This document shows positions 53,838 to 62,419 of a stretch of 64,000 nucleotides of DNA, one piece after another. The position numbers and the translations under genes are program-made. The number at the start of each line of letters is the position of its first letter. The stretch's first letter is position 1. The notes beneath the pieces are model-generated. The model did not search any database. It was not told the origin of the DNA and saw nothing but the letters and a program-made list of their open reading frames with translations. The stretch comes from Mycolicibacterium brisbanense (GTDB taxonomy: Bacteria > Actinomycetota > Actinomycetes > Mycobacteriales > Mycobacteriaceae), in assembly GCF_001570425.1 (NCBI RefSeq), contig NZ_BCSX01000039.1, forward strand, positions 272,731 through 336,730, given 5' to 3'.

Positions 53838-55619
53838 TCACTCCAGCTGTTCCGACAACTCCAGCCAGCGAGCCTCCAGTTCGGCCACCTGGTCTTCGAG
53901 CTCGCGCAACTGCGCGGTGAGCTTGCCCAGTCCGACGTGATCGGAATGGTCGTGCGCGGCCATTTCGTCGTGCTTGTCGGAGATCCGGCCGGCCAGCTTG
54001 GCCAACGAGCGGTCGATCGAGGCGACCTCTTTCTCGATGTTGCGCAGCTCGGCGCCCGACTTGCCCTGCGCGGGCACCGGTGTTGACGCCGCCCGCGAGG
54101 CAGCAGCAGGAGCCGACGGCTGCGCGGCCAGCCGCAGATACTCGTCGACGCCGCCGGGTAGGTGGCGCAGCCGCCCGTCGAGGATCGCGTACTGCTGATC
54201 GGTGACGCGCTCCAGCAGATAGCGGTCGTGGGACACCACGATCAGCGTGCCCGGCCAGGAGTCCAGCAGATCCTCGGTGGCAGTGAGCATGTCGGTGTCG
54301 ACGTCGTTGGTCGGCTCGTCGAGCACCAGGACGTTGGGCTCACTCAGCACCACCAACATGAGCTGCAACCGGCGCCGCTGTCCACCCGAGAGCTCACCGA
54401 CGCGCGACGAGAGTTGCGCCCGGTTGAAGCCCAACCGCTCCAGCAGCTGGGCCGGCGTGAGCTCCTTGCCGTCGATCACGTAGCTGGTCTGCAGCCGGCC
54501 CAGCACCTCGCGAACCATGTCGCCGGCCATGGCGTTCAGTTCGGTCGACTGCTGGTCGAGAATCGCCAGCCGCACTGTCTTCCCGCGCTTGACCCGGCCA
54601 GTGGTCGGGGCCACCGTGCCGGCGATCAGTCCGAGCAGCGTCGACTTCCCGGCTCCGTTGGCGCCAAGGATGCCAGTGCGCTCGCCTGGGGCGATGCGCC
54701 ATTCCACATCGCGCAGCACCTCGCGGCCGTCGAATGCGACGGACACGTCCAGCAGGTCGATGACATCCTTGCCCAGGCGGGCGGTCGCCAGCCGGGACAG
54801 CTCCACGCTGTTGCGCAACGGCGGCACGTCGGAGATCAGCGCGTTGGCCGCATCGATGCGGAACTTGGGCTTCGAGCTGCGAGCCGGCGGGCCACGCCGC
54901 AACCACGCCAGTTCCTTGCGCATCAGGTTCTGCCGTTTGGCCTCTGACGCGGCGGCGATCCGGTCGCGCTCCACCCGCTGCAGCACATACGCCGCGTACC
55001 CACCTTCGAAGGGCTCGACGATGCCGTCGTGCACCTCCCACGTGGTGGTCGCCACCTCGTCGAGGAACCACCGGTCGTGGGTGATCAGCAGCAGCCCACC
55101 CGCTCCGCGCGCCCAGCGGCCCTTCAAGTGCCCGGCCAGCCACGTGATGCCCTCGATGTCGAGGTGGTTGGTGGGTTCGTCGAGGGCGACGACGTCCCAG
55201 TCGCCGATCAGTAGCGCAGCCAGCTGCACCCGGCGGCGTTGTCCGCCGGAGAGCGTGCCGACCGTTGCGTCGAATCCGATGTCGGCCACCAGCCCGCCGA
55301 TGACGTCTCGGACGCGGGCGTCCCCGGCCCATTCGTGCTCCGGCCGGTCACCGACCAGTGACCACCCGACCGTGCGCTCGGAATCCAGCGTGTCGGTCTG
55401 GTCGAGCGCCCCCACTCGCAGGCCTCCCCGCTGGGTGACGCGGCCGCCGTCCGGGGTGATCCGCCCGGTGAGCATGCCCAGCAGGCTCGATTTGCCGTCG
55501 CCGTTGCGGCCGACGATGCCGATGCGGTCGCCGTCGCTGACGCCGACGGTGACAGCGTCGAACACCACACCTGTCGGGTACTCCAGGTGCAGGGCTTCGC
55601 CGCCGAGTAGGTGTGCCAT
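53838..55619 (-). CDS. ABC-F family ATPase (Uup-like)
   Basis: A 593-residue soluble twin-ABC protein. The first domain has GRNGDGKSSLLG, LSGGQRRRVQL and ALDEPTNHLDIEG; the second has GANGAGKSTLLG, LSGGQRRRLQL and VLDEPTNDVDTD. A C-terminal coiled coil (about 520-593, with IEKEVASIDRSLAKL and LRELEDQVAELEARW) resembles the Uup DNA-binding tail. Such proteins act on the ribosome or suppress replication-fork problems; the choice cannot be made here. The ATG at 55619 has a TAAGGT -10 box 8 nt upstream, fixing the start and excluding a longer frame. Second ABC-F gene in the window. Confidence 0.92.
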   Translation of the reverse strand: MAHLLGGEALHLEYPTGVVFDAVTVGVSDGDRIGIVGRNGDGKSSLLGMLTGRITPDGGRVTQRGGLRVGALDQTDTLDSERTVGWSLVGDRPEHEWAGDARVRDVIGGLVADIGFDATVGTLSGGQRRRVQLAALLIGDWDVVALDEPTNHLDIEGITWLAGHLKGRWARGAGGLLLITHDRWFLDEVATTTWEVHDGIVEPFEGGYAAYVLQRVERDRIAAASEAKRQNLMRKELAWLRRGPPARSSKPKFRIDAANALISDVPPLRNSVELSRLATARLGKDVIDLLDVSVAFDGREVLRDVEWRIAPGERTGILGANGAGKSTLLGLIAGTVAPTTGRVKRGKTVRLAILDQQSTELNAMAGDMVREVLGRLQTSYVIDGKELTPAQLLERLGFNRAQLSSRVGELSGGQRRRLQLMLVVLSEPNVLVLDEPTNDVDTDMLTATEDLLDSWPGTLIVVSHDRYLLERVTDQQYAILDGRLRHLPGGVDEYLRLAAQPSAPAAASRAASTPVPAQGKSGAELRNIEKEVASIDRSLAKLAGRISDKHDEMAAHDHSDHVGLGKLTAQLRELEDQVAELEARWLELSEQLE

Positions 55620-55763
55620 CGCCGCCGACCTTAGCGTCAGCGTCTGCCCGGCCGTGAAGGTGTCGGGGCGGTTTGCCTCAGCCGTCGTCGCCGGTGCGGT
55701 GACGTGCCATGATGACCACGTCGGTCGGGGACAGCACGTCAAAACGTAGGGGAGCGGGCGTTG

Positions 55764-58760
55764 ATGGATTTCTCGGCAGTGACCAAACCGGTGGAGCGGT
55801 TGCTGGCGACTGCGCAGAACGGCCTCGAGGTGCTGCGCTACGGAGGCCTGGAGACCGGCGCCGTGCCGTCCCCGTTCCAGATCATCCAGAGCGTGCCGAT
55901 GTTCAAGCTGCGCCGGTACTTTCCGCCCGACATCCGGCCCAGCGCCGCGGAGCCCGGCCCGCCGGTGCTCATGGTGCATCCGATGATGATGGCCGCCGAC
56001 ATGTGGGACGTGACCCGCGACGAGGGTGCCGTGGGAATCCTGCACGGTGCCGGCATCGACCCGTGGGTGATCGACTTCGGCTCGCCGGACAAGGTCGAGG
56101 GCGGGATGCAGCGCAACCTCGCCGACCACGTCGTCGCGCTCAGCGAAGCGATCGACACCGTCAAGACGGTCACCGGACGCGATGTGCACCTCGCCGGGTA
56201 CTCCCAGGGCGGCATGTTCGCGTATCAGACTGCCGCCTACCGCCGGTCGAAGGACATCGCGAGCATCATCGCGTTCGGTTCACCGGTGGACACGCTCGCC
56301 GCGCTTCCGATGAACCTGCCCGCCGGTGTCGCCGCGGGTGCCGCCGACTTCATGGCCGATCACGTGTTCAGCCGGATCGACATCCCGGGTTGGTTGGCCC
56401 GCACCGGATTTCAGATGCTCGACCCGATCAAGACCGCTCAGTCCCGGCTGGACTTCCTGCTGCAGCTGCACGACCGCGAGGCGTTGCTGCCCCGCGAACA
56501 GCAACGCCGGTTCCTGGCCTCCGAAGGGTGGATCGCCTGGTCCGGCCCGGCGATTTCCGAGCTGCTCAAGCAGTTCATCGCGCACAACCGCATGATGACC
56601 GGTGGCTTCTCGATCCATGGGGATCTCGTGACGCTGTCCGATATCGACTGCCCGGTGCTCGCAGTGGTCGGTGAGGTCGACGACATCGGCCAGCCGGCGG
56701 CGGTCCGGGGCATCAAACGTGCCGCGCCGCAGGCCGACGTGTACGAGTATCTGATTCGCGCCGGGCATTTCGGCCTGGTCGTCGGCTCCAAGGCCTCGAA
56801 TCAGACCTGGCCCACGGTCGCGCAGTGGGTCAAGTGGCTCGACAACGCCGAGGAGATGCCCGACGGCGTGGTCCCGATGAGCCTGCAGCCCGCCGACCAT
56901 CCCGAAGGCGGGGTGTCGTTCACGACGCGGGTGACCCACGGCGCCACTGCCGCCACCGAGATGGCGTTCGGCGTGGCCCGCTCGGCGGCCGAGGCGTTGG
57001 TCGCGGCGAACAAATCGGCACGGACCCTGGTCGTCGAGACCGCCCGCACCCTGCCGAGGCTGGCCCGCCTCGGCCAGGTCAACGACCACACGCGGATCTC
57101 GTTGGGCCGCATCATGAGTGAGCAGGCGCGCAACCTTCCCAACGGGGAGGCGCTGCTGTTCGACGGCCGGGTGCACACCTATGAGGCGGTCGATCGCCGG
57201 ATCAACAACGTGGTCCGCGGCCTGATCGACGTCGGGGTGCGGCAGGGTGCGCACGTCGGTGTGCTGATGGAGACGCGACCCAGCGCGTTGGTGGCCATCG
57301 CCGCGCTGTCGCGCCTGGGTGCCGTGGCCGTGCTGATGCCGCCCGACGTCGATCTGGCGGAAGCTGCGCGGCTGGGCGGGGTGTCGGAGATCATCGCGGA
57401 CCCGAGTCATCTAGATGCGGCCCGGCAGCTGGAAACTCGGGTCCTCGTGCTGGGTGGCGGCGAGAACCGCGACCTGCACCTGCCCGAGGACTCCGACGTC
57501 ATCGACATGGAGCAGATCGACCCCGATGTGGTCGAGCTGCCCGGCTGGTACCGGTCCAACCCCGGCCTGGCGCGCGATCTGGCATTCGTCGCGTTCACCA
57601 CGGTCGGGGGCGAGCTCGTCGCCCGCCAGATCACCAACTTCCGGTGGGCGCTGTCGGCGTTCGGCACCGCGTCGGCGGCGAACCTCGGCCGCGGGGACAC
57701 GGTGTACTGCCTGACGCCGCTGCATCATCAGTCCGGGCTGCTGGTCGCGCTCGGCGGGGCCGTGGTAGGTGGCTCGCGCATCGCGCTGTCGCGCGGCCTG
57801 CAGCCCAACCGGTTCCTCCAGGAGATCCGCCAGTACGGCGTCACCGTGGTGTCTTACACCTGGGCGATGCTGCGCGAGGTCATCGATGACCCGTCTTTCG
57901 CGCTCGTCGGCTCCCATCCGGTGCGGCTGTTCATCGGCTCCGGCATGCCCGCCGGGCTGTGGAAGCGGGTGGTCGAGGTCTTCGAGCCCGCTCAAGTGGT
58001 GGAGTTCTTCGCGACCACCGACGGGCAGGCGGTGCTGGCCAACGTGTCGGGCGCCAAGATCGGTAGCAAGGGGCGGCCGTTGCCCGGTGCCGGGCACGTC
58101 GAGCTCGCCGCCTACGACGCCGACGACGATCTCATCCTCGAGGACGAGCAGGGCTTCGTCCGCAAGGCCGAACCCAACGAGGTCGGCGTGCTGCTGGCGC
58201 ACCCGCGTGGGCCGGTCGACCCGACCGCCGCCGTCAAACGCGGCGTCTTCGCACCGGCCGACACCTGGGTGTCCACCGAATTCCTGTTCCGCCGCGACGA
58301 GGACGGCGACTACTGGCAGGTGGACAACCGCAGCGCCGTGATCCACACGGAGCGCGGACCGGTCTACGGCAATCCGATCAGCGATGCCGTGGGACGCCTC
58401 GACGCCGTCGACCTCGCCGTGACCTACGGCGTCGACCTGGACGGTCAGCAGGTGGCCGTCACCGCGCTGGCCCTCCGCCCGGGCGGCAGCATCCCCACCG
58501 CCGATCTCACGCATGCGCTCGCTGACCTGCCCGTGGGCAACCCGCCCGACTTCGTTCACGTGGTCGCCGACATGGAGCTCGGCGCGTCGTACCGGCCGAT
58601 GGCGACCCCGCTGCAGGCTGCGGGGGTTCCAAAACCGGCCCGCCGTAACTCCTGGTACCTCGATCCCGATACCCAGACGTACAAGACGCTGACCGTGGCC
58701 GTATGGACCGAACTGACCGCAGGACAGGGCGAGCCCGATACGGCTGCCGATCCGTCCTAG
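55764..58760 (+). CDS. Lipase / acyl-AMP-ligase-like fusion protein (Rv1683 type)
   Basis: A 998-residue fusion. The N-terminal half is a PHA-synthase/lipase-like alpha/beta hydrolase: LMVHPMMMAADMWDV, the nucleophile elbow LAGYSQGG (Ser147), and late RAGHFGLVVG with the likely catalytic His. The C-terminal half (from about 440) aligns by eye with acyl-CoA synthetase/AMP-binding enzymes (LPNGEALLFDGRVHTYEAVDRR, IAALSRLGAVAVLMPPDVDLAEA), but the P-loop is degenerate (see findings). Size, order and neighbours match Rv1683, linked to triacylglycerol turnover. The ATG at 55764 with GGAGCGGG upstream is chosen; TTG 55761 adds one residue. Confidence 0.9.
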   Translation: MDFSAVTKPVERLLATAQNGLEVLRYGGLETGAVPSPFQIIQSVPMFKLRRYFPPDIRPSAAEPGPPVLMVHPMMMAADMWDVTRDEGAVGILHGAGIDPWVIDFGSPDKVEGGMQRNLADHVVALSEAIDTVKTVTGRDVHLAGYSQGGMFAYQTAAYRRSKDIASIIAFGSPVDTLAALPMNLPAGVAAGAADFMADHVFSRIDIPGWLARTGFQMLDPIKTAQSRLDFLLQLHDREALLPREQQRRFLASEGWIAWSGPAISELLKQFIAHNRMMTGGFSIHGDLVTLSDIDCPVLAVVGEVDDIGQPAAVRGIKRAAPQADVYEYLIRAGHFGLVVGSKASNQTWPTVAQWVKWLDNAEEMPDGVVPMSLQPADHPEGGVSFTTRVTHGATAATEMAFGVARSAAEALVAANKSARTLVVETARTLPRLARLGQVNDHTRISLGRIMSEQARNLPNGEALLFDGRVHTYEAVDRRINNVVRGLIDVGVRQGAHVGVLMETRPSALVAIAALSRLGAVAVLMPPDVDLAEAARLGGVSEIIADPSHLDAARQLETRVLVLGGGENRDLHLPEDSDVIDMEQIDPDVVELPGWYRSNPGLARDLAFVAFTTVGGELVARQITNFRWALSAFGTASAANLGRGDTVYCLTPLHHQSGLLVALGGAVVGGSRIALSRGLQPNRFLQEIRQYGVTVVSYTWAMLREVIDDPSFALVGSHPVRLFIGSGMPAGLWKRVVEVFEPAQVVEFFATTDGQAVLANVSGAKIGSKGRPLPGAGHVELAAYDADDDLILEDEQGFVRKAEPNEVGVLLAHPRGPVDPTAAVKRGVFAPADTWVSTEFLFRRDEDGDYWQVDNRSAVIHTERGPVYGNPISDAVGRLDAVDLAVTYGVDLDGQQVAVTALALRPGGSIPTADLTHALADLPVGNPPDFVHVVADMELGASYRPMATPLQAAGVPKPARRNSWYLDPDTQTYKTLTVAVWTELTAGQGEPDTAADPS

Positions 58761-58819
58761 CAGCCGTATCGTCGGAGCCCTGTTAGGCTCCGCCATGCGG
58801 CGCACCGACTGGAGGATTG

Positions 58820-59374
58820 ATGACATCGCAGACGAGCGGAAACCGTTGGCGTCGGACCCTCACCGGCGCGGTGGCCGGTAGCGCACTCGCCGCAGGCTTG
58901 CTGGCAGGCGTCGCGGCGCCGGTCGCCCTCGCCGATCCCACGGCCGACGCCAACGCGAATGCGGCAGCGACGGCCGACACGCCGGCGGCCCCGGAGATGA
59001 CGGCCGACGAGGCGCTCGCCATGATCGACAAGGAGTACGACACCGGCGCCGGTGGCGGCCAGATCTCCCAGCTGATCCACTCGATCCTGCAGTTGCGGGC
59101 GCAGGGCTTCAAACCGTCGAACGCCAACCGCGATGCCATCGTCGCAGCGCTGGACAAGCGGCCCAACCAGACACCGCTGATCGATGCGCTCAAGAACACG
59201 CTGTCCTATCAGCGCAAGATGCAGGCCAGGCAAAACGGGGCGACGTCCTCGGGCGGCATCTCCGCGGGCATCAACCAGACCGGCCCCGGCCAGGTGCCGA
59301 TTCCCGGCGCACCGGGTACCCCGGGCATCTCGCTCGGCCCCGACAACTCCGGCATCAACGTCCCGATCGGCTGA
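58820..59374 (+). CDS. Secreted alanine-rich protein of unknown function
   Basis: A 184-residue exported protein. An Arg-rich n-region (NRWRR) and hydrophobic core end at a likely signal peptidase site ALA|DP after residue 38. The mature part has an Ala/Thr/Asp-rich linker, a helical middle (ADEALAMIDKEYDTG, QISQLIHSILQLRAQGFKPS, LIDALKNTLSYQRKMQ), and a Gly/Pro-rich tail. It has no cysteine. I do not recognise a named family. The GGAGG ribosome site is 4 nt before the ATG. It is followed after 3 nt by the Trm112-like gene. Confidence 0.75.
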   Translation: MTSQTSGNRWRRTLTGAVAGSALAAGLLAGVAAPVALADPTADANANAAATADTPAAPEMTADEALAMIDKEYDTGAGGGQISQLIHSILQLRAQGFKPSNANRDAIVAALDKRPNQTPLIDALKNTLSYQRKMQARQNGATSSGGISAGINQTGPGQVPIPGAPGTPGISLGPDNSGINVPIG

Positions 59375-59377
59375 TCG

Positions 59378-59593
59378 GTGATCGACGAAAAACTCCTCAA
59401 GATTCTGGTGTGCCCGCAGGATCGCGGACCACTGCTGCTGGCCGGCGATGACTGGCTGTACAACGCGCGGCTGCGTCGGGCCTACCGGATCGCCGACGGG
59501 ATTCCGGTACTGCTCGTCGATGAGGCCGTCGAGGTCGACGACGCCGAACACGAGCGGTTGTTGGCGCTGGCCGGTTCACCCGAGGCCAGGTAG
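59378..59593 (+). CDS. Trm112-family small protein
   Basis: A 71-residue Trm112-like (formerly DUF343) protein: IDEKLLKILVCPQDRGPLLL at the N-terminus and YRIADGIPVLLVDEAVEVD at the C-terminus fit the family, whose members partner methyltransferases. The second cysteine of the usual LxCPxCxGxL metal motif is replaced (CPQDRG), so zinc binding is unlikely. GTG start, 3 nt after the secreted-protein stop. The last 18 nt overlap the 3' end of the convergent TetR gene. Matches Rv1684 in position. Confidence 0.85.
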   Translation: MIDEKLLKILVCPQDRGPLLLAGDDWLYNARLRRAYRIADGIPVLLVDEAVEVDDAEHERLLALAGSPEAR

Positions 59594-60181
59594 CTCCCCG
59601 GTCAGGTACCGCTGCAGGTTGGGTCCGATGGCCTCGGCGACTTGCTCGACCGACAGCGATTTGAACGGCTCCAACTCCAGGATGTAGCGCGCCATCACCA
59701 CACCGACGAGCTGGGATGCCACGAACTGCACCCGGGTCCGGCCGCTGCCCGGTGGATTGTCGACGCGGGGGCCGACCTCACCGACGATGATGTCCTGCAG
59801 GAAGGTCCGCAGCAGCGAGACCTCGCCACCCGCCAGGATCGAGCGCAATGTGGCGATCAACCCTTTGCCCATCTCGGAATCCCACAGCGGCAACAGAATT
59901 GAGGGCAGCGTGTGGCCGAGCTGCTCGACGGGAACCTCGCGCAGCGGCCCGATCACGGTCATCGGATCGATCGGAATGTGGATCGCGGCGGCGAACAGTT
60001 GCGTCTTGGTGCCGTAATAGTGATGCACCAATGCCGGGTCCACCCCGGCGTCGGTGGCGATCGCGCGTATCGATGTCTTGTCGATCCCGTTGCGCGCGAA
60101 CAACTCCCGTGCACTGGCGAGTATGCGTTCCCGGGTGTCGGACGGTCCTGGTGGCCGCCCCGGCCGTTTGCGTTCGCTCAT
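59576..60181 (-). CDS. TetR family transcriptional regulator
   Basis: A 201-residue TetR-type repressor (Rv1685c position). The N-terminal helix-turn-helix reads TSIRAIATDAGVDPALVHHYYGTK, followed by an all-helical ligand domain (the family C-terminal domain with QFVASQLVGVVMARYIL). It is the last gene of an operon with an ABC exporter and overlaps the permease stop by 4 nt (ATGA), so it most likely represses this exporter operon; its operator was not identified with confidence. Confidence 0.92.
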   Translation of the reverse strand: MSERKRPGRPPGPSDTRERILASARELFARNGIDKTSIRAIATDAGVDPALVHHYYGTKTQLFAAAIHIPIDPMTVIGPLREVPVEQLGHTLPSILLPLWDSEMGKGLIATLRSILAGGEVSLLRTFLQDIIVGEVGPRVDNPPGSGRTRVQFVASQLVGVVMARYILELEPFKSLSVEQVAEAIGPNLQRYLTGELPGLG

Positions 60182-61005
60182 GGGGTCCGTCGTCGCAGTG
60201 TCGCCGCGGCCAGACCCAGCGCGAGGGCGGCAAACCCCACCACGACGGCGATGTCACGGGCGGCGACGGCCGTCAGGTCCGGATGGGAGCCGACTTGCTG
60301 CAGCGCCTCGAGCGCATAGCTGGCCGGCAGCACGTTGCTGATCCACTGCAGCCATTCGGGCAGCGCCTCGCGAGGCACGATGATGCCGCACAACAGCAAC
60401 TGCGGCACGATCACCACCGGCATGAACTGCACGGCCTGGAACTCTGTGCGGGCGAATGCGCTGCACAGCAGGCCCAGGCCGACGCCGAGCACGGCGTTGA
60501 TGATGGCGATGAGGAACACCAGCAGCGGGCTGCCCGCGGTACTGAACCCGAGGAACCAGAACGCGACGACGCACGCCAGGCTCGCTTGCGCCGCTGCCGC
60601 GATCGAGAACGCGGTGCCGTATGCGGCCAGCAGGTCGAACCGGCGCAACGGGGTGGTCAGGATCCGCTCGAGGGTTCCCGAAACCCGTTCGCGCTGCATG
60701 GTGATCGAGGTGATCAGGAACATCACCACCAGGGGGAACACCCCGAGCATGATCAGGCAGGCGTTGTTGAACGGACTCGGCGCGCCCGGTCGGTGCGGCG
60801 CGTCGTGGAACATGAAGTACATCAGGGTGATGACCAGGCTCGGTACCACCAGGATCATCGCCACGCTGCGGTGATCGGCGGCGAGCTGACGCAGAATCCG
60901 ACCGGTCGTCGCCAGGTAGGCCTGCGGGCTGAACCGGCTGCGCTGGGTCAGGCCGCGGTGCGCTGCCGGATGACGGTGAGAAACGCTTCCTCCAGAGATG
61001 TGCAT
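60178..61005 (-). CDS. ABC-2 type exporter permease
   Basis: An integral membrane permease with about six helices (SVAMILVVPSLVITLMYFMF, NACLIMLGVFPLVVMFLITSI, SIAAAAQASLACVVAFWFLG, LLVFLIAIINAVLGVGLGLL, FMPVVIVPQLLLCGIIVP, IAVVVGFAALALGLAAATL) and the ABC-2 motif QRERVSGTLERILTTPLRRFDLL. The start is uncertain. ATG 61005 has a strong GGAAGGA site and gives 275 residues but overlaps the ATPase gene by 58 nt. CTG at 60951 (CTGA overlap with the ATPase stop) would give 257. It works with the adjacent ATPase; matches Rv1686c. Confidence 0.85.
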   Translation of the reverse strand: MHISGGSVSHRHPAAHRGLTQRSRFSPQAYLATTGRILRQLAADHRSVAMILVVPSLVITLMYFMFHDAPHRPGAPSPFNNACLIMLGVFPLVVMFLITSITMQRERVSGTLERILTTPLRRFDLLAAYGTAFSIAAAAQASLACVVAFWFLGFSTAGSPLLVFLIAIINAVLGVGLGLLCSAFARTEFQAVQFMPVVIVPQLLLCGIIVPREALPEWLQWISNVLPASYALEALQQVGSHPDLTAVAARDIAVVVGFAALALGLAAATLRRRTP

Positions 61006-61694
61006 GACGTGTCCTTCCGGAGTTGGGCCGGGGTGGTGTGGGCGAGCAGGCGCCCTTCGCGCATGAGGAGCAGGTCGCCGCAATGGTCGGCCTCATCCAT
61101 GACGTGACTGGACACCAGCAGGGTGGCACCGCGTCGGGACAGCTCGCGGAACTGCTCCCAGAGTTCGACGCGCAGCACGGGGTCAAGGCCGACGGTGGGT
61201 TCGTCCAGGACGAGCAGTTCGGGGTCTGCGACCAGCGCGCAGGCCAGCGACGCGCGGGTGCGTTGACCACCTGACAAGTTGCCGCAGTACGCACTTCGGT
61301 GGTCGTGCAGGCCGACCGCCTGAACGGCCTCATCGGCAGCTTTGGCGGTCGTGCCGTACAGCGCGGCGAAGTAGCGGACGTTGTCGATGACGCGAAGGTC
61401 GTCGTAGATGGTCGGATCCTGCGTGACGTAACCGACCCGGTGCCGCAGCGGAGCACTGCCGGCGGGGTGACCCAGCACGGTCACCGACCCGGAGGCGATG
61501 ATCTGGGTGCCGACGACGCACCGCATCAACGTGGTCTTTCCGCAGCCCGAGGGCCCGAGCAGGCCTGTGATCGTGCCGCGCGCGATCTGCACCGTGACGT
61601 CGCGCAGCGCCGGCCGCTTGCCACGAACCACATTCAGTCCGTCGATGTCGACAGCCGGCGAGGATCGGAATTCATCAGCCGATGAAGTCATCAT
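60948..61694 (-). CDS. ABC exporter ATP-binding protein
   Basis: A 248-residue ABC ATPase partnering the ABC-2 permease. Walker A is GPSGCGKTTLM near residue 48, the Q-loop is YVTQDPTIYDD, the signature LSGGQRTRASLA, Walker B LLVLDEPTVGLDP, and the switch histidine lies in LLVSSHVMDEAD. The substrate is unknown; this type often exports drugs or lipids. The ATG at 61694 follows GGAGG by 11 nt, with a second ATG one codon on. A TTGACA promoter lies upstream. First gene of the ATPase-permease-TetR operon, divergent from mpg. Confidence 0.92.
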   Translation of the reverse strand: MMTSSADEFRSSPAVDIDGLNVVRGKRPALRDVTVQIARGTITGLLGPSGCGKTTLMRCVVGTQIIASGSVTVLGHPAGSAPLRHRVGYVTQDPTIYDDLRVIDNVRYFAALYGTTAKAADEAVQAVGLHDHRSAYCGNLSGGQRTRASLACALVADPELLVLDEPTVGLDPVLRVELWEQFRELSRRGATLLVSSHVMDEADHCGDLLLMREGRLLAHTTPAQLRKDTSCTSLEEAFLTVIRQRTAA

Positions 61695-61700
61695 GTAATG

Positions 61701-61730
61701 AATATCCTCCCGCGTGCGGACCGGTGTCAA
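61701..61730 (-). promoter_or_regulatory. Promoter of the ABC exporter operon
   Basis: TTGACA on the minus strand (61730-61725), 18 nt, then GATATT (61706-61701), just upstream of the ATPase gene. The near-consensus -35 box suggests a strong promoter held down by the operon's own TetR protein. Confidence 0.5.
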
Positions 61731-61750
61731 CGGTGTCCGGCGCGGCAGTG

Positions 61751-61763
61751 CAGAATCGCTCGG
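61751..61763 (+). promoter_or_regulatory. -10 box of leaderless mpg promoter
   Basis: CAGAAT (61751-61756) ends 7 nt before the ATG at 61764, the same geometry as argC. Confidence 0.4.
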
Positions 61764-62375
61764 ATGGGCGCCGAACTACTGGTAGGGGACCCCGTCGCGG
61801 CAGCCCGTCGGCTGCTTGGTGCCCAGCTCAGCGGGCGTGGCGTCGAGGCGACGATCGTCGAGGTCGAGGCCTACGGCGGCCCGCTCGACGGGCCCTGGCC
61901 CGACGCCGCGTCGCACTCCTTTCGCGGCCCGCGGGGCCGCAACCTGGTGATGTACGGCCCGCCCGGGCGGCTCTACACCTACCGCAGCCACGGCATCCAC
62001 GTCTGCGCCAACGTGGTGTGCGGCTACGACGGGGTCGCAGGTGCGGTCCTCCTACGGGCGGCAGCCGTCACCGGCGGACTGGCGCAGGCCCGAGACCGCC
62101 GGGGCGCCGCGGTGACACCGTCGGCGTTGGCCCGAGGCCCCGGCAATTTGTGTTCGGCACTCGGAATCATCATGGAGGACAACGGAATCGATCTGTTCGA
62201 CGAGAGCAGTCCGGTCCGACTGCGGCTGGGTGCGCAGCATGCGGCGGTCGATGGGCCGCGGGTCGGTGTCAGCGTGGCGGCAGACCGGCCCTGGCGATTC
62301 TGGCTCGAGGGACACCGTGAGGTGTCGGCGTACCGGAGAAGCCCGCGGGCACCTGCGCCCGGCGCCAGCGACTGA
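61764..62375 (+). CDS. mpg: 3-methyladenine DNA glycosylase (AAG/MPG family)
   Basis: A 203-residue monofunctional glycosylase that removes 3-methyladenine, hypoxanthine and similar alkylated purines. Family motifs are AARRLLGAQL, IVEVEAYGGPLDGPWPDAASHSF (including the catalytic Glu region), NLVMYGPPGRLYTYRSHGIHVCANVV in outline, VLLRAAAV, and ARGPGNLCSALGI. The ATG at 61764 was chosen over an earlier frame start because a -10 box lies 7 nt upstream. Matches Rv1688. tyrS follows after 44 nt. Confidence 0.94.
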   Translation: MGAELLVGDPVAAARRLLGAQLSGRGVEATIVEVEAYGGPLDGPWPDAASHSFRGPRGRNLVMYGPPGRLYTYRSHGIHVCANVVCGYDGVAGAVLLRAAAVTGGLAQARDRRGAAVTPSALARGPGNLCSALGIIMEDNGIDLFDESSPVRLRLGAQHAAVDGPRVGVSVAADRPWRFWLEGHREVSAYRRSPRAPAPGASD

Positions 62376-62407
62376 TCGCCGGACGGTTGGGCGATGCCGC
62401 GATGCGG

Positions 62408-62419
62408 CATGATCTCCCT
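62408..62419 (+). promoter_or_regulatory. -10 box of leaderless tyrS promoter
   Basis: CATGAT (62408-62413) is followed by 6 nt and the ATG of tyrS. Confidence 0.35.

Noticed and set aside
59816..61700. Horizontal transfer of the TetR/ABC exporter block
   Set aside because: Order and neighbours agree with the conserved mycobacterial arrangement and base composition does not differ visibly.
61683..61704. TetR operator in the exporter promoter (TCATGTAATGA, GATGAAGTCATC)
   Set aside because: The symmetric parts have only 4-5 bp arms and could arise by chance; not enough to call a site.
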